Source: Pseudocercospora fijiensis CIRAD86
Lineage: Eukaryota; Ascomycota; Dothideomycetes; Mycosphaerellales; Mycosphaerellaceae
NCBI RefSeq assembly: GCF_000340215.1
Contig: NW_006921535.1
Coordinates: 1,430,483 to 1,494,482 of the forward strand
Direction of reading: 5' to 3'
Length of the DNA: 64,000 nucleotides
Of the stretch, positions 40,892 through 53,820 are shown one piece after another (position 1 is the first letter of the stretch; each line of letters opens with the position of its first letter). Under the pieces are notes generated by a model. It ran no database searches. It was not told where the DNA came from and saw nothing but the letters and a program-made list of their open reading frames with translations. A program made the position numbers and the translations under genes.

Positions 40892-41249
40892 CTTGGTCGG
40901 CTTGAATTTTAGGAATTGGATGGATTAAGAATTGTTTCTTGTAGGCGTGAGTTGGGTTTGAAGTAGCTTTCCACAGCAACGAAATCAGTACCATTCAATC
41001 TCATGGTACTTATATGCTGGTCAATGTCGACAACCCACGCAACTCGTAGATGCCTTCATTAGACGCGAGGTCGTGCAACGGATGAGGTTTCCACAGCTGG
41101 TAGCGACCTTATGCATGGAAATATGATGCAAGTGCTTGATTGGACGAACAGTGACGATGTGGGTCAGATCTCGGCGATAACAAAAGTTAACTTCGAAAGC
41201 CGTCCTCGTCTCCATTTCTTACCAGGAGGTTCAGCTCCGTTCAGCTCAG
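40892..41249. promoter_or_regulatory. Divergent promoter, SDR / histidine methyltransferase
   Basis: 358 bp between two start codons on opposite strands, so it must serve both genes. No specific factor site is evident by eye. Confidence 0.4.
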
Positions 41250-42461
41250 ATGGCATTTTCATTTGGCTTTTCGGCGGACGATGCAGGCAGTGACATGGAA
41301 GATGCGGCCGATCCGGAAACGCATACGGTATCTAATGCCGCTCCCGCAGCACGCATGCCTGTGAAATCACATAAGCTTGAGGATTTGGTAGGTACGCAGA
41401 CTCTGACGTCCCTTATGCATCTCTCATCTGTTGCAGATTTGTCCATCTTGTGCTTCGAGTTCTGACAAGCTCATGCATGGCAAAGAGTTCTTGATTTAAA
41501 TCCGACCCCATGCCCTACGCAAGATCATCACTCCATATCTTCTTGCTTACTGACAGCCACGCAGGTGGCAGCATTGCCCGAAAGGCTCAGTTACAGCACA
41601 GTCAAGATCGAATCACCTCTGGGCAAAGTCGTCAGTCTTCCGCGGCGAGAATTGTTCGACGTCAAAGCACAGTTGCTGCAAGAGGACCAACTGTCGAATG
41701 ACCATGTCATAGATCAGCTGGAGAAATCTGATCTCCGGTCTGGCGTGTACGAAGGCGGCTTCAAGACCTGGGAGTGCTCGCTGGATCTGGCAAGCTTGTT
41801 GCTGGATCGTGGTCCTCGAAAAGATATCGATGAATTGATCAGATGCGATCAGATTGTGGAGTTGGGCGCAGGAAGTGCCTTGCCCAGTCTCGTGCTCTTC
41901 AGACATGCCCTCATCAATGCCGTGTCCGGACTCACATTCACGTTGGCCGACTACAATGAAGAGGTTTTGCGGCTTATCACGCTACCCAACCTCTTTCTGA
42001 CGTGGGCTGGAGTCGCAAATCTCCTCGACCATTCCGACACAGGTAGCATTGAAGGCGACCTCGAAGTGACACCTGAGCTGGCTGAGCGCTTCCAGGCGGA
42101 CTTGCGATCAAACGGAGTGTCGTTGAACTTGATCTCAGGGCCATGGTCCGCAGAATTAGCTGAGCTGATTCCAATGTCAGCTCCAGAGATGGGATTGATC
42201 ATTCTCGCAGCGGAAACAATCTACAGCCCGGAGTCCACTGTCGCATTCGTGGACCTGCTTGCGATACTGCTGCGACGCGTCAAGATGGCAAAAGCTATGA
42301 TCGGGGCGAAACGCATGTACTTCGGCGTTGGTGGTTCCGTCGATGGGCTCAAGGAGGCTTGTCGCGAGAAGGGAGCTGTGGCATACGAGGTCGAGAATCA
42401 TGGGGTTTCAGGCATGGACGGAAACGTGCCTCGAGCTCTGATAGAGGTGCAAATGTATTGA
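41250..42461 (+). CDS. HPM1: Protein-histidine N-methyltransferase (Hpm1/METTL18 type)
   Basis: Two exons, 41250-41387 and 41565-42461, with a 177 bp intron that has a clear branch site (TTACTGAC) before CAG; phase 0, 344 residues. The N terminus MAFSFGFSADD and HKLEDLVAALPERLSYSTV fit the family start. The methyltransferase fold begins with VYEGGFKTWECSLDLASLL, then the AdoMet glycine loop VELGAGSALPSL at about 144-155, TLADYNEEVLRL, ISGPW and the post-strand motif AAETIYSPEST. Yeast Hpm1 methylates a histidine of ribosomal protein Rpl3, and human METTL18 does the same, so a role in 60S subunit maturation or translation is expected. The frame is complete with no anomalies. Confidence 0.92.
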
Positions 42462-43239
42462 GCAATGTGCTGCCTGCTCACTCAATACAGTACTTACGCG
42501 GTTCGTCTCACGCGTTTGTTGTTGCCGGCAACGGACGGCCGTCTTTGAGTTTGATGTGCCCCACTTCGCATCTTCAAAATATTCCTTCTCACGCCTCACA
42601 CGCAACTTTACCCAAAGACAGTCTTCAAAGTGGAGTGTGAGGCTGGCAATATCGGACCGACCAGTGGGCGTCCCGTGGGGATCACATGCAAGCTCGTCAA
42701 AGCATTCACGTTTGGCGGAGGCGAAGCTTGGGGTGCATCTGCGCAGCGCATGGCAGGAAAGCTTTCTCCACGATGATGACGGAGAGATCTTGCCGCGTTT
42801 GCGCGTATACCGCTGACAACGACTTCACTGCTGATCACTCCTGTGGCCGGCGGAATTTGCGGCGCTGCAAGCCAATCGCAACCGCCACAGCTGCCCTCGT
42901 TGAGCTCCTTCCAGTGGAGGCTCTCAGACTCGGCGAAACTCCCACCTAGCTGCATCGAAGCTATACCTGTTCCTGAGTACATGTACTCACGTCGACAGCT
43001 CGCCAGAATCTATACGCAAACATTGCACGAAACGCGGGACTATACCACCGATCTTGCACGCTTACACTGACGCTGCATCTCCATCTCCACTAGACCCAGC
43101 GTACGGCAATGACTATCCGCCGAACGACATCATTATAAGCAGGTGGGTCGCCAGGATGTATATGCCTCTTCCGACATTCTGTGTTCCTCCCGTACCTTCA
43201 CAACTTCTGGAGTCTCTCCGGAAGTACGCGCAAGACAGG
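42462..43239. promoter_or_regulatory. Upstream region of the alpha-glucosidase gene
   Basis: 778 bp containing the methyltransferase 3' UTR and the alpha-glucosidase promoter. The glucosidase frame is open upstream to 43054, but a start there would bury the signal peptide, so I leave it in the leader. No other feature. Confidence 0.4.
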
Positions 43240-46200
43240 ATGGTGAGATATTCTTGGGCACAAGCAGTGCTTGCCCTGTCTTCGATTGCCTGTGCTCAGG
43301 ACTCGTCTTCACTTCCTCCCGCAGATGGCTTGACGACTTCAGCATATGCCACAAGCACAGGCTCAGTGGGAACTGCCACTGTCGGCGGCGCCACAAGCAC
43401 GTACTCAGTGCAGTTCACAATGCCAGCAGCTGCCGACGTTGGACCACACCTTTTGCCAAATGTCAAAGACCCCAATGCAAAGCAAGCCCAGCAATTGTGC
43501 CCCGGTTACCAGGCCAGTAATGTGATGCACACGGCCAATGGCTTTACGGCAACACTCAGCTTAGCCGGCGACGCTGTGAGTTCAGCGACCATCCTCAAGA
43601 TATCTCAGCAGCTGACAATATCCAGTGCAACATCTACGGTACCGACATCGAAACGCTTTCGCTCGAGCTAGATATTCAGAGTGCGCATAGACTACGCCTC
43701 AACATCCATCCGGCATACCTCGACAGCACCAACACGAGCCAGTACATCCTCAGCGAAGATCTAGTGCCTGTACCACGACAGGGCTTTGCTTCAGCTGACA
43801 CACAAGACATTGACTTACAATTCCGTTGGACCAATGATCCTACCTTTGGCTTCACTGTGGTTCGCAAGTCGACCGGAGACATTCTATTCGACACTACTGG
43901 CAGCGTGCTGGTGTATGAAAATCAGTTCATTGAGTTCGTCTCTCAAATGCCTGAGAACTACAACATCTATGGCATGGGTGAGCGAATCCATGGCCTGAGA
44001 CTTGGCAACAACTTTACTACGACCTTCTACGCAGCAGACGCAGGAGATCCAATTGACCAAAACATTTATGGCACCCACCCATTCTATCTCGACACCAGAT
44101 ATTTCCAAGTAGACAACGAGACTGGCGCGCATACCCTTGTCGCCAATACCTTGAACGCCAAGTCTGACGAGGAGTATGTTGGCATAAGCCATGGTGTTTT
44201 CCTCCGCAACGCTCATGGAATGGAGGCACTGATGAACCCTACCAATCTGACCTGGCGCACACTTGGTGGAAGCATTGATCTTTATATCTTTGACGGACCT
44301 ACTCCTGACATGGTCACCAAGCAGTACCAGATTGGTGCCATTGGCCTTCCAGCTATGCAACAGTACTGGAGCTTTGGTTTCCATCAATGCCGCTGGGGTT
44401 ACAAAAACTGGTCCGAAGTCGAAGCTGTTGTAGACAACTACCGCAAGTTCAACATTCCCCTCGAGACCGTCTGGACTGATATCGACTACATGTTCCAGTA
44501 TCGCGACTTCGAGAATGACCCCAACACGTTTCCGTACCCTGAAGGCCAGGAGCTGCTCAGTCGCCTGCACGCTAACGGTCAACACTATGTGCCAATTGTT
44601 GATTCAGCAATCTACATCCCTAATCCCAACAACGCCTCCGACAACTATTCGGTCTATACTGATGGCAACGACCGCAATGTATTCTTGAATAACCCAGATG
44701 GCAGCCAATACATTGGCGCTGTATGGCCTGGCTATACTGTCTTCCCTGACTGGCAATCAGAGGAGGCTGTTGCTTGGTGGACTGATAGTATGCACGAACA
44801 TCATGACAATATTCCGTGGGACGGCATCTGGATCGACATGTCAGAGGTTTCCTCCTTCTGCATTGGCAGCTGTGGTACCGGCAATCTTTCCTTGAACCCA
44901 GTTCACCCGCCTTTCGGACTGCCAGGAGAGGAGGGTAGCAAGATCTTTACCTATCCCGAAGGATTCAACTTGACCAACGCGACCGAGGCAGCTACAGCTG
45001 CTTCCCTGTCTGCCTCCCAGGCTTCTGCTGTTGCTGCTGCCACTCCGGCTGGTACTAGCACTACTGCCTATTTCACCCCGCCAGCAGTCACACCAGGTGT
45101 TCGCAACGTCAATCAGCCGCCCTACGTCATCAACAACGTCAACGGAGACCTCGCTGTCCACGCCGTTAGCCCGAATGCGACTCACCACAATGGTGTTGAG
45201 GAATATGACGTGCACAACCTTTTTGGACACCAGATTCTCAATGCCACCTACCAGGCTCTTCTCGACGTCTTCCCAGGCAAGCGACCATTCATCATTGGCC
45301 GAAGCACCTACGCTGGTAGCGGAAAATGGGCTGGCCACTGGGGTGGTGACAACACCAGCTTGTGGGCCTACATGTACTTCAGCATTGCTCAGGCTCTCAA
45401 CTTTGCACTCTTCGGTGTTCCCATGTTCGGCGTCGACACCTGTGGCTTTAATGGAAACTCGGATGAAGAGCTGTGCAATCGATGGATGCAGCTATCTGCC
45501 TTCTTCCCGTTCTACCGCAACCACAATACTCTCTCGGCAAACTCGCAGGAGGCATACGTGTGGGCATCTGTGGCTGATGCATCTCGCAAAGCTATGGCCA
45601 TCCGATATGCTCTGCTGCCATACATGTACACCCTGTTCTATTTGGCTCACTCTACTGGCTCGACTGTCATGCGCGCCCTGAGCTGGGAGTTCCCTAACGA
45701 TCCATCTCTCGCCGCCGTTGACACTCAGTTCATGCTTGGTCCTGCCATCCTGGTAACACCTGTTCTTGGCCAAGGCATGACTGAGGTTCAAGGTGTCTTT
45801 CCAGGCGTCAAGGAAGGTGAAGTCTGGTACGACTGGTACACGCAGACTGCTATCGAGGCCCAGCCAGGCGAGAATATCACTCTTGCCGCACCGTTATCTC
45901 ACATCAATGTTGCCGTTCGTGGTGGATACGTGTTGCCACAACAGGAAGCACTCTACACCACGAGCGAATCTCGCAACAGCTCGTGGAGCCTGATCGCTGC
46001 ACTCGACGCTAACGGCGCTGCATCTGGTATCCTCTACGTCGATGATGGTGAGAGTGTGATACAGAACTCCACACTTATCGTCGACTTCACGGCCACCAAC
46101 GGCAGCCTCTACGCTTCTAGCCGAGGTCTGTATGAGGACACCAACAGTCTCGCAAACGTTACCGTCCTCGGTGTGCAGAGCGAGCCAACCTCGGTCTCCT

Positions 46201-46325
46201 TCAATGGCAAGACTGTCAGTGGAGTCAACTACAACAGTACCAGCAAGGCTCTGAGCATTACTGGACTGCAGGACGCTACCACCGAAGGTGCTTGGGCCAA
46301 TGACTGGACCTTGACATGGTCTTGA
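43240..46325 (+). CDS. Secreted alpha-glucosidase (maltase type), GH31
   Basis: Two exons, 43240-43575 and 43626-46325, with a 50 bp intron (GTGAGT...CTGAC...CAG); 1011 residues. The start at 43240 gives a clear signal peptide (MVRYSWAQAVLALSSIACA). After a Ser/Thr-rich stretch comes the GH31 N-terminal domain (YNIYGMGERIHGLRLG). The catalytic barrel holds VWTDIDYM, the nucleophile Asp516 in DGIWIDMSEVSSFC, and the acid/base Asp687 in GHWGGDNTS. An Ala/Ser/Thr-rich insert (about 565-600) sits between them, as in fungal AgdA/AgdB-like enzymes. Many N-glycosylation sites and the size (about 985 in Aspergillus relatives) fit an extracellular maltase/alpha-glucosidase releasing glucose from starch oligomers or sucrose-like substrates. 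It is not closely similar to the other GH31 here. The transposon island starts 400 bp downstream. Confidence 0.94.
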
Positions 46326-46726
46326 GCGAAATTTTGTAATGCCTCACGAAATTACGAGAAAAGTTCTAGATCCCACGTATGAACCATGAATGAAATCCTG
46401 CTACACAATTGGAGCAGTCAAATTGCAAATGAGCACTTTCACTCTTCCAATGCGCTTCTATCGTTCTATGAATCTTCGCATTTCTCCTGTCGCATGCGCA
46501 TCACAGACTTCTTTCAGATTGACGCCGCTTGCAAGATGCCGATGTCTACTCTAGATGCACTGAAATTCACGAGCAGGTTCTTCACGCTCTTGAGCTTGTA
46601 GTGGTGGCTCCATCATCAGCAGCGACAGGTGAAGCAGGCTTACCGAGCGTTGATTCGCCCGGCTACGACTGACGCTAGCTCAGGTTTGCATGATTCCAAC
46701 GGCCGTGCCTACCTCAACTCGCTTAA
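46326..46726. other. Alpha-glucosidase 3' flank up to the transposon island
   Basis: 400 bp of ordinary composition. Contains the 3' UTR. The change to RIP-type composition is abrupt, within about 50-80 bp inside the element end at 46727. Confidence 0.45.
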
Positions 46727-46953
46727 GGCCCTGAATACTTCGTCTTGTCTTTTCATAAGAGGTTGTCTTATCTATAAGTCGACTATTATCGCGAGTCTAT
46801 CTTATTATAGCGCGTCTTATCTATTTTGAAGTATTTAACGTGTCTTATTACTAGGTATTATAATCTTTTATCTCGTAACTATCTCGTAACCTATAACCTT
46901 GCTATTTTAGACTTTAAGCCGTAGAATCCACCTCTTATAATTGCTATATACTA

Positions 46954-48139
46954 TACTACCGAAGGGCTCGAAGAAGGCGAAGGCGGTCGATAAGCCGAAG
47001 AGGGATATAAAGGTAAAGGACAATAAGCCGAAGAAGCGTACGTGTACGTAGCTATATCTATAGACTAAAGAATAGCTAGAACAGCTATTCAGTTTGTTAA
47101 CGGACTATATAGCGGCGCAGAATAATAACTAAGGGTATTCTAATACTATAATACTAGAAGTAACGAAGGAGTTAAATACTCGGTTTAAGCTTAACTTAAA
47201 TATAAAGTAGGTACGCAACAAATACGACACTTTCCGAGCGCCTTAGAAGCGCTAGAAAGCATACCTTAGAAGGATTAGTAGTTAGTTAGGCAATCTACCT
47301 TAACCGGACGACAAGGCTATAGAAGAGGCCTATTATAAGGCGTATCTAGACTACTTAATATAGCGTAACGCTCTGCCTAAATTCTACTCTTAACTAGAGG
47401 TCCTATTTAGTAATAACCTCGCTACTAGTAAGAACGCACAACCGGCTAATATACTAGCTTAAGAGACGCCTAAAAAGGCACGCTAGAGATCGTAGGCAAA
47501 GGAGGCGGATAATAATAAGGATAAGGAGGTACTAATAGGTAATAAAGATTAGCCTCCGAGTAGTAACGAAGGTAGAAATATACTAAGTGCTACGAGTAGT
47601 CGTAAGCGGAAGAGCGAGGCTTCGAGTAAGACGGATCGAGTCTACCGGAAGGACGAGACGACTGCTACTATTAAAGACTTCTCGATGCTACTAAGGTCTT
47701 TAGTAGCCTCTATCGCCGCCCGCTAGCAGGTCTTAAAGGCGCCGCAAGAGACGATTGTAATAGCTGCTATAAGGCGCGCGATAAATTGTAAGGGTATTAT
47801 AAAGCTTCCTTTTACGAAGAAGATAGCAATACTAGACCTCTATAAGAATAAAGGTACGGCGAGTCGCGTAATAGACTATCCGGATAATAATCTCGAAGCG
47901 ATACTAAAGTAGTTATTAAAGAAGAGAGGGAAGGTAGACGACGAGGAAGAGCCTAATAATAGGGTAGTAGAAGACACTACTACGTAGCCCGCCGCTAAAG
48001 TACTACTACGCCCTCTTTATAAGCCTTAGGAGTTACCTTAGTAGCAATAGTCGTAGCAATTTGCTAGGGATAATACTCTAGATAGTATTCCGTTTAATTA
48101 TCTAGCGTATAAGCTATATTATAGGTATAGGGGTCCTTA
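46954..48139 (+). pseudogene. Myb/SANT-like DNA-binding protein of the Harbinger element, RIP-inactivated
   Basis: The plus-strand frame reads a Lys-rich start (KGSKKAKAVDKPKR), then a Myb/SANT-like domain at about 47040-47290: LEQLFSLLTDYIAAQNNN, VTKELNTRFKLNLNIK, VRNKYDTFRAP, with stops exactly where Trp and Gln are expected. LPKFYS and a Ser/Lys-rich linker follow, then a helical C terminus near 47790-47900 (PFTKKIAILDLYKNKG). The likely start codon reads ATA, consistent with G-to-A change of ATG. The Myb-like partner normally helps the Harbinger transposase bind the element ends. Not functional. Confidence 0.75.
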
Positions 48140-48144
48140 ATTGC

Positions 48145-48342
48145 TGTTAGAGCCAAAGAGGCTACACGTAATTAGCATGTAATTAGGCCGAGTAAGGCTA
48201 GGGTCTTAGTGCCTTAGGCAGGGCTTAGCGCTTAGCGTTAGGCTAACTCTCCTACTTCCCTCCCTCTTCTCCTAGATCCTTATTAAATACTACTCGTACC
48301 TACTACTACCCTATCTACCTGCTAATATACCCTTCTTATACA
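48145..48342 (+). repeat. 5' LTR of the Ty3/gypsy element
   Basis: Begins TGTTAGAGCCAAAGAGG and ends CTTCTTATACA. It aligns with 55082-55279 over its whole length with only scattered differences, mostly transitions, and two 2 bp indels near the ends. Confidence 0.92.
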
Positions 48343-48559
48343 GTATTCGATCTACCCTTTAAGAGCAGCAGCTAGATAGTCCTTATCTCAAGCTTTTAGC
48401 GGTATAGCTATAATAACTAATCTAACTATATTGCGCCCGAAGAACGGGACCTACACGTACCATTCTATCGAAACAACCGTACCAATTATTAAGCAAGGCC
48501 TTCTATACGGCCTATTATACCGAGTTAATCGCACTAAGCCGATATCTACTAATTCCGCT

Positions 48560-49960
48560 ACATCCGCATCTTAGGGGCTAACAATACATTATTAGTGTCG
48601 CCCCTTATAATAGCTAGTTTATTACGAAACAACAACCGTACTGCCGCTAGTAGCGCTAGCAACGACAACGCTAGTAGCATAGTGCCTGCTAAAGTGCCTC
48701 CTACTAAAGAGCCTGCCGGAGAGCCTGTTAAAGAAGAACCTATAGTTCTAGGTAATAATCTAGAATTGCCTATCGACGACATTCTTAACAATATTATTAA
48801 CCGTCGATATAGCTAACTAGCCTTTAGCCCCTAACTAGTAGGGAGACTCTAAGAAGCTACCCAAAACAGGCTTACTGCCCTACGTTAAGAACAACAGCTA
48901 AAGGATAACCTCCTCGAAATTCGCCGCCTTTAGGAGGCCCTAACAACTAATACTAAGCCGATAGTAGGGCCTTCCTTACTATCAGTCCTAGTCCAGAAGA
49001 AGGATGCTAAACTTAAGGACTGTACCGTGTTTAATAGCTCTAGTCGAAAGCAATATAACGACTATATTCGTAACTATAAGCTTAACTAACGAAATGTACT
49101 AAGGGCCCTGCTAGACGACTATTCGCTAGTCGTCTATACTATACAATATATTAATAGAGACCTAAAGCGTACCTAGGATAACTACTTTGACTCCCTTACT
49201 AATCAGACCGCTGTTTAGTAGCAAAACTACAAGACTATTATACTAGACACCCTTAGAAACCCTATACTAAGGCAACAACACGCTTAGGACTAATACCTTC
49301 GAGCTAAACAAAAGACTAATTAATCGGCTCGCTTATTTAAGGCCTATTTAAAGACCCTCGAAGACGATTTGCTAGCTAAGACCGACTCTATCTAGATTTC
49401 CGAAATACGCCCTAAATTGCGATAGGAATTGGTCCTTAAATTGGACCGTCGCCGTATATTCGAACAGACTAATCTGACGCGTATTTAATTTATAGTCGAA
49501 GTGGAAACAGCCGAACGGGCTGTTTAGCTCTAATAGCGACTAGAATTAAGGATCCGACTAGCTAGTACTAACCGTAGCAACCGTAGTAGCCGCGGAGGAA
49601 ACTAAGGTTCCTACTAGGATAACAATGCTAACAATAGGAACAGTAACGATCGTAGAAGAGGCCGTAGCCGGCGGCTATATAGAGGAGGCCGCGATAGGGG
49701 CCGTAGAAGGGGCTCGTATCCCTATAATGCTAACCGCTCGACTAACAATAGCAGTAATAACAGCTACGGTAGTCTACTAACCGGGTTAAAGTGCTTTAAT
49801 TGTAATAGCACTAGCTATCTACTAGGCTAATGCGACAAACCTAAGGACTAGGCCCGAATCGACCGTGCTACCGCTAAGCACCGAAAGCACCTCTTAGTAG
49901 CTAACGCTACCCCTATAGGCCAACCTTCGAAAAAAGAGTAAGCGCCGCACTAACTGTTAG
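48560..49960 (+). pseudogene. Gag relic of the chromovirus
   Basis: Plus-strand frame with RIP stops. Readable blocks include a helical capsid-like region (RNVLRALLDDYSLVVYTIQYIN) near 49080-49170, an Arg/Gly/Asn-rich tract near 49560-49740, and a CCHC-type zinc knuckle near 49790-49840 reading CFNCNSTSYLLG-CDKPKD. The knuckle's expected His position is Tyr (CAC to TAC), a RIP-type change. Confidence 0.75.
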
Positions 49961-52900
49961 CCTCGTACGGCGTAAGACTATCGACATTATACTAGCTATT
50001 ACTCGTACCTGTCTTATATCCGGGCCCGATACTAACTATAAGACTAAGGTTACACTAGATCTAGGAAATTTAGTTAGCGCCCTTATTAGCCATCGCCTAG
50101 CTAAGCAATTAGACCTTCGACAACTGCCTAGGACTAACCTGCCAACCCTTGCTTAGTTTAATAACGCTCGGCACTTAACCTATAGGGCCTACTATGTCTA
50201 TATAGCCCTAAAGGACGACCTCGGCAATAAGCGCCTACTAAACTTTACTACCTACGCGGTAGACATAGACAGCCTCCTATCTAAGATTGTTATTAGTAAC
50301 CCTATTCTCAAGTACTATACTATAGTTATAGACTTAGGCAGTTAATAGTAGCGATTTAGAATCGCTAGGAAAGAGGACATTAAACATATCGATGTTAGCG
50401 AGTGCCCTAACGATATTAGGGTTCTATTTATCGGCAACCTAACACCTGCCGCAGCTAACCTAATAGTCGACCTATTAGGCGATAGCGATAAGCCTATACC
50501 CCCTAATAGCATAGATCCTAATTAGCTTGCTCGCATACCGGAGCCTATTCGAGAAACCTACATTAATATGTTTAAACACTACTTGGCATCGACATTGCCT
50601 ATATTTAAAGAGACGGATTATAAGATTAATATTATAGCGGGCAAGGAGGTCCCTTTTAGCCCCCTCTACAACCTTAGTAAACGAGAGCTTACTATATTGC
50701 GTAAGTACCTAGAGGAAAACCTAGCTAACGGTCGCATTCGGTATAGTAACAGCCCTACTAGCGCCCCTATCCTATTCGTACTAAAGAAGGATAGTAGCCT
50801 ACGTCTGTATATTGATTATCGTAGGCTTAACGCTGTTACTATCAAAGACCGCTGCCTACTTCCTCTTATTAATAAGACCCTCGATCGCCTTTCTAGTGCT
50901 TACTACTACACTATATTAGACATTAAGGACGCCTATTACCGCATCTGTATCCGCAAGGGCGATAAATAGAAGACAGCCTTTCGCACTCGTTATAGGCATT
51001 TCGAGTACTTAGTTATACTATTCGGCTTAGCTAATGCCCCTACAACGTTCTAGTCCTACATTAATCGGGCCCTTTCGGGCCTATTAGACTATCTCTGTAT
51101 AGTTTACCTAGATAACATCCTAGTTTATATACACTTACCTAACATTGCGGAGTACTAGGCTGCAGTCCGTAAGGTGCTCGATCGCCTGCGAGCCTATAGA
51201 CTATATTGCAAGCCTTCTAAATGCACCTTTGCTGCTAAGGAGGTGTCCTTCCTTAGCTTCCTCGTATTAACTAAGGGTATTAAGGCTAATCCTGACCGGA
51301 TTAAGACTATTACTAAGTAGCTAATGCCTACTAGCATTAAGGAGCTTTAATTATTCCTAGGTTTTACTAACTTCTATCGTCGCTTTATTAAGAGCTATTT
51401 ACGACACGTAATACCCCTAACTAAGCTCACCAAAACCAAGGCCAACCCGACTAGAGAGTTTAAATAGACTAATAGAGCATAAGCCGCTTTTAACGGTCTA
51501 AAGCAGCGCTTTACTAAAGTCCCCTTATTATACTATTTCGTACTAAACAAGCAGATCCGAATTGAGACTAACGCTTTATAGTTCGCTATATCGGCTATTA
51601 TGTCCTAGCAATTAGATAATGACTATTACTAGCACCCGATTGCCTTCTTCTCGAGGAAGATAATCGATGCTAAGCGTCGCTACGAGACCTACGAGCAAGA
51701 GCTCTTAGCTATTATCGAGGCCTTTAAGTACTAGAGGCATTACCTCGATAGGGCCTAACATACGATACAGGTCTATATAGACTATAACAACCTCCGTAGC
51801 ATTACTAAGGTTACTAGAGTTATAGGTCGACAGGCTAGATAGGCCGTCTACCTCGCTAGGTTTAATTTTGATATATTACATCGGCTAGGCGTAAGCAACC
51901 CTACTAATAGCCTATCGAGGCGACCTAATTACGATAGCGGGACTTAGTAATCTATTAATTCATTGTTTCTAACCCTATAGTATAAGATTGCTATAGCCCG
52001 TATTATTAATAAGTACGCGTAGGATAAGCGGCTTACCGGACTCTGCGACGGCTTAAAGCATGTTAATACTCTTGCTATATTAATAGTGCGTATTAAGGCA
52101 AGAGCTAAGGACACAGACAGGAGAAGTTATAATAACTCCCTAGTCGATATCGCTATATATAGTAACAGCGATTAAAGCACTAATGCAGTTAATCCGGCTG
52201 CTAGTACTATTAGATGCATATAATGCGTACCTCGTTCAATAGCGAGGGTACTATTAAATAACCTTACAAATAGGGATAGTCAATCGTTTATAGATAAGCT
52301 ATTACGGGCTTAGCAGAGGGACGCCTTTGCTGCTAAACGTATAGACAAGCTTGTAAGTAGGCGAAAGACTCGATCTAGTAAGAGTAACAATTAGTCGATC
52401 GATGATAAAGGTTATTTAAAGTTCAAGGGCAGATACTATGTCCCCGCTAAACATTCGATCCGATAAGAACTTCTTAAGCGACACTATAATAGTAAGCTTG
52501 CCGGTTACTATAGCATAGAGAGGTCGCACGAGCTACTATCGCGCACATACTACTAGCTAAATAGTAAGCGGGATATAAAGGACTACGTAAACACGTATGC
52601 CGTATATTAACGAGTTAAAGCGCCGAAGCACTTACTATTCGGCGAGTTGTCTTTACTCCCTGTTCTAAAGAAGCCATTTGCAGAGCTTATAATAGACTTT
52701 ATTATAGGACTTCCGCCTGCTAAGCGTAGAGGGGAAGTGTATAATGCTATCCTTGTTGTAGTAGATCGATTTACTAAGGGCGCTCGATATATCCCGGCGC
52801 GTAAGGATTAGACTGCTATTAATATAGTAGAGGCGCTGTAGACTAACATCTTCTATACCTATTAGGGAACCCCTAAAGAGATAGTCTCTAACCGAGGCTC

Positions 52901-53820
52901 GACATTCATATCGCACTATTAGAGCGAAATATGCCTATAGCTAAGACTAAAGCATCGGCTATTAATAGCCTTCTATCTATAGACTAACGGTTAAACAGAG
53001 AGGCAGAATGCTACCCTATAGCAGTACCTACGCAGTTACATTAATAAGAACCCCGAGGACTAGGTCAACCTCCTATAACTAGCTAAATTCGTGTACAATA
53101 ACAGTGTCTACTTATCTACTAAGGTCTCCCCTTATTTTGCTATAATAGGCTAGAACGCTACCTTACTACAAGATCTATTCACCTCGCTCGAGGCCGAGCG
53201 TAAGGAAAGGGAAGCGCGTCAAGTACCCGAAACACTAGCGGCTATTAAGAGGGTTTAGAAGATGCGAGAATCCTATACTAAGATAGCCGAGAAGTTAACA
53301 AAGGCTTAAGAGTACTAAAAGACCTACTATAACAAACACTACCTTCTAATAACCTTCAAGCAAGGCGATATAGTTATGCTTAGTATAAAGAACCTCCGTA
53401 TCCGTAAACACCTATTACCCGATAGCAAAACAAGGCCCAAGCTCGCACTAAGATACATTGGCCTATTCCGCATTCGAGAATCGAAGGGCATATAGGCCTA
53501 CTAGTTATAGCTTCTACCCTATTATACTATCTATAACACCTTCTATGTATCCCTCCTTAAGCTATACTATTAACGCGAAGGCGATAAAGCGCCTGCTAAG
53601 TTAGAAGAAGTCTTAGCTAATAGTGAAGAACTATAGTCTATAGAACGTATCCTATAGTACCGGACTAGGAAAGGCAAGAAGGAATACCTCCTAAGGTAGC
53701 AAGGCTATTTACTAGAATAGGACTTATAGGAAGCTAAAGATTCCTTTAAGGACATAACCGAGTTGTTAGATGAGTATTAGACTAGCGTAAAGAACAAGAA
53801 GAAGGCTAAAAGCTTATAAT
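49960..53820 (+). pseudogene. Pol relic of the chromovirus: PR, RT, RNase H, integrase, chromodomain
   Basis: Reverse transcriptase is clearest: GKEVPFSPLYNLSKREL, SPTSAPILFVLKKD, LYIDYRRLN and LDIKDAYYRI at 50650-50950, then FGLANAP and the polymerase-site block IVYLDNILVY near 51100, where the expected second Asp of the YxDD box is Asn (RIP-type G-to-A). RNase H shows HPIAFFSRKMIDAKRRYE near 51635. Integrase shows a zinc-finger-like region near 52490-52600, DFIIGLPPAKRRGE and VVVDRFTKGARYIP near 52690-52800, then FVYNNSVYLSTKVSPY. The chromodomain is near 53640-53790 (YRTRKGKKEYLLR-QGYLLE-DL-EAKDSF, dashes being stops at Trp codons). Inactive. Confidence 0.88.
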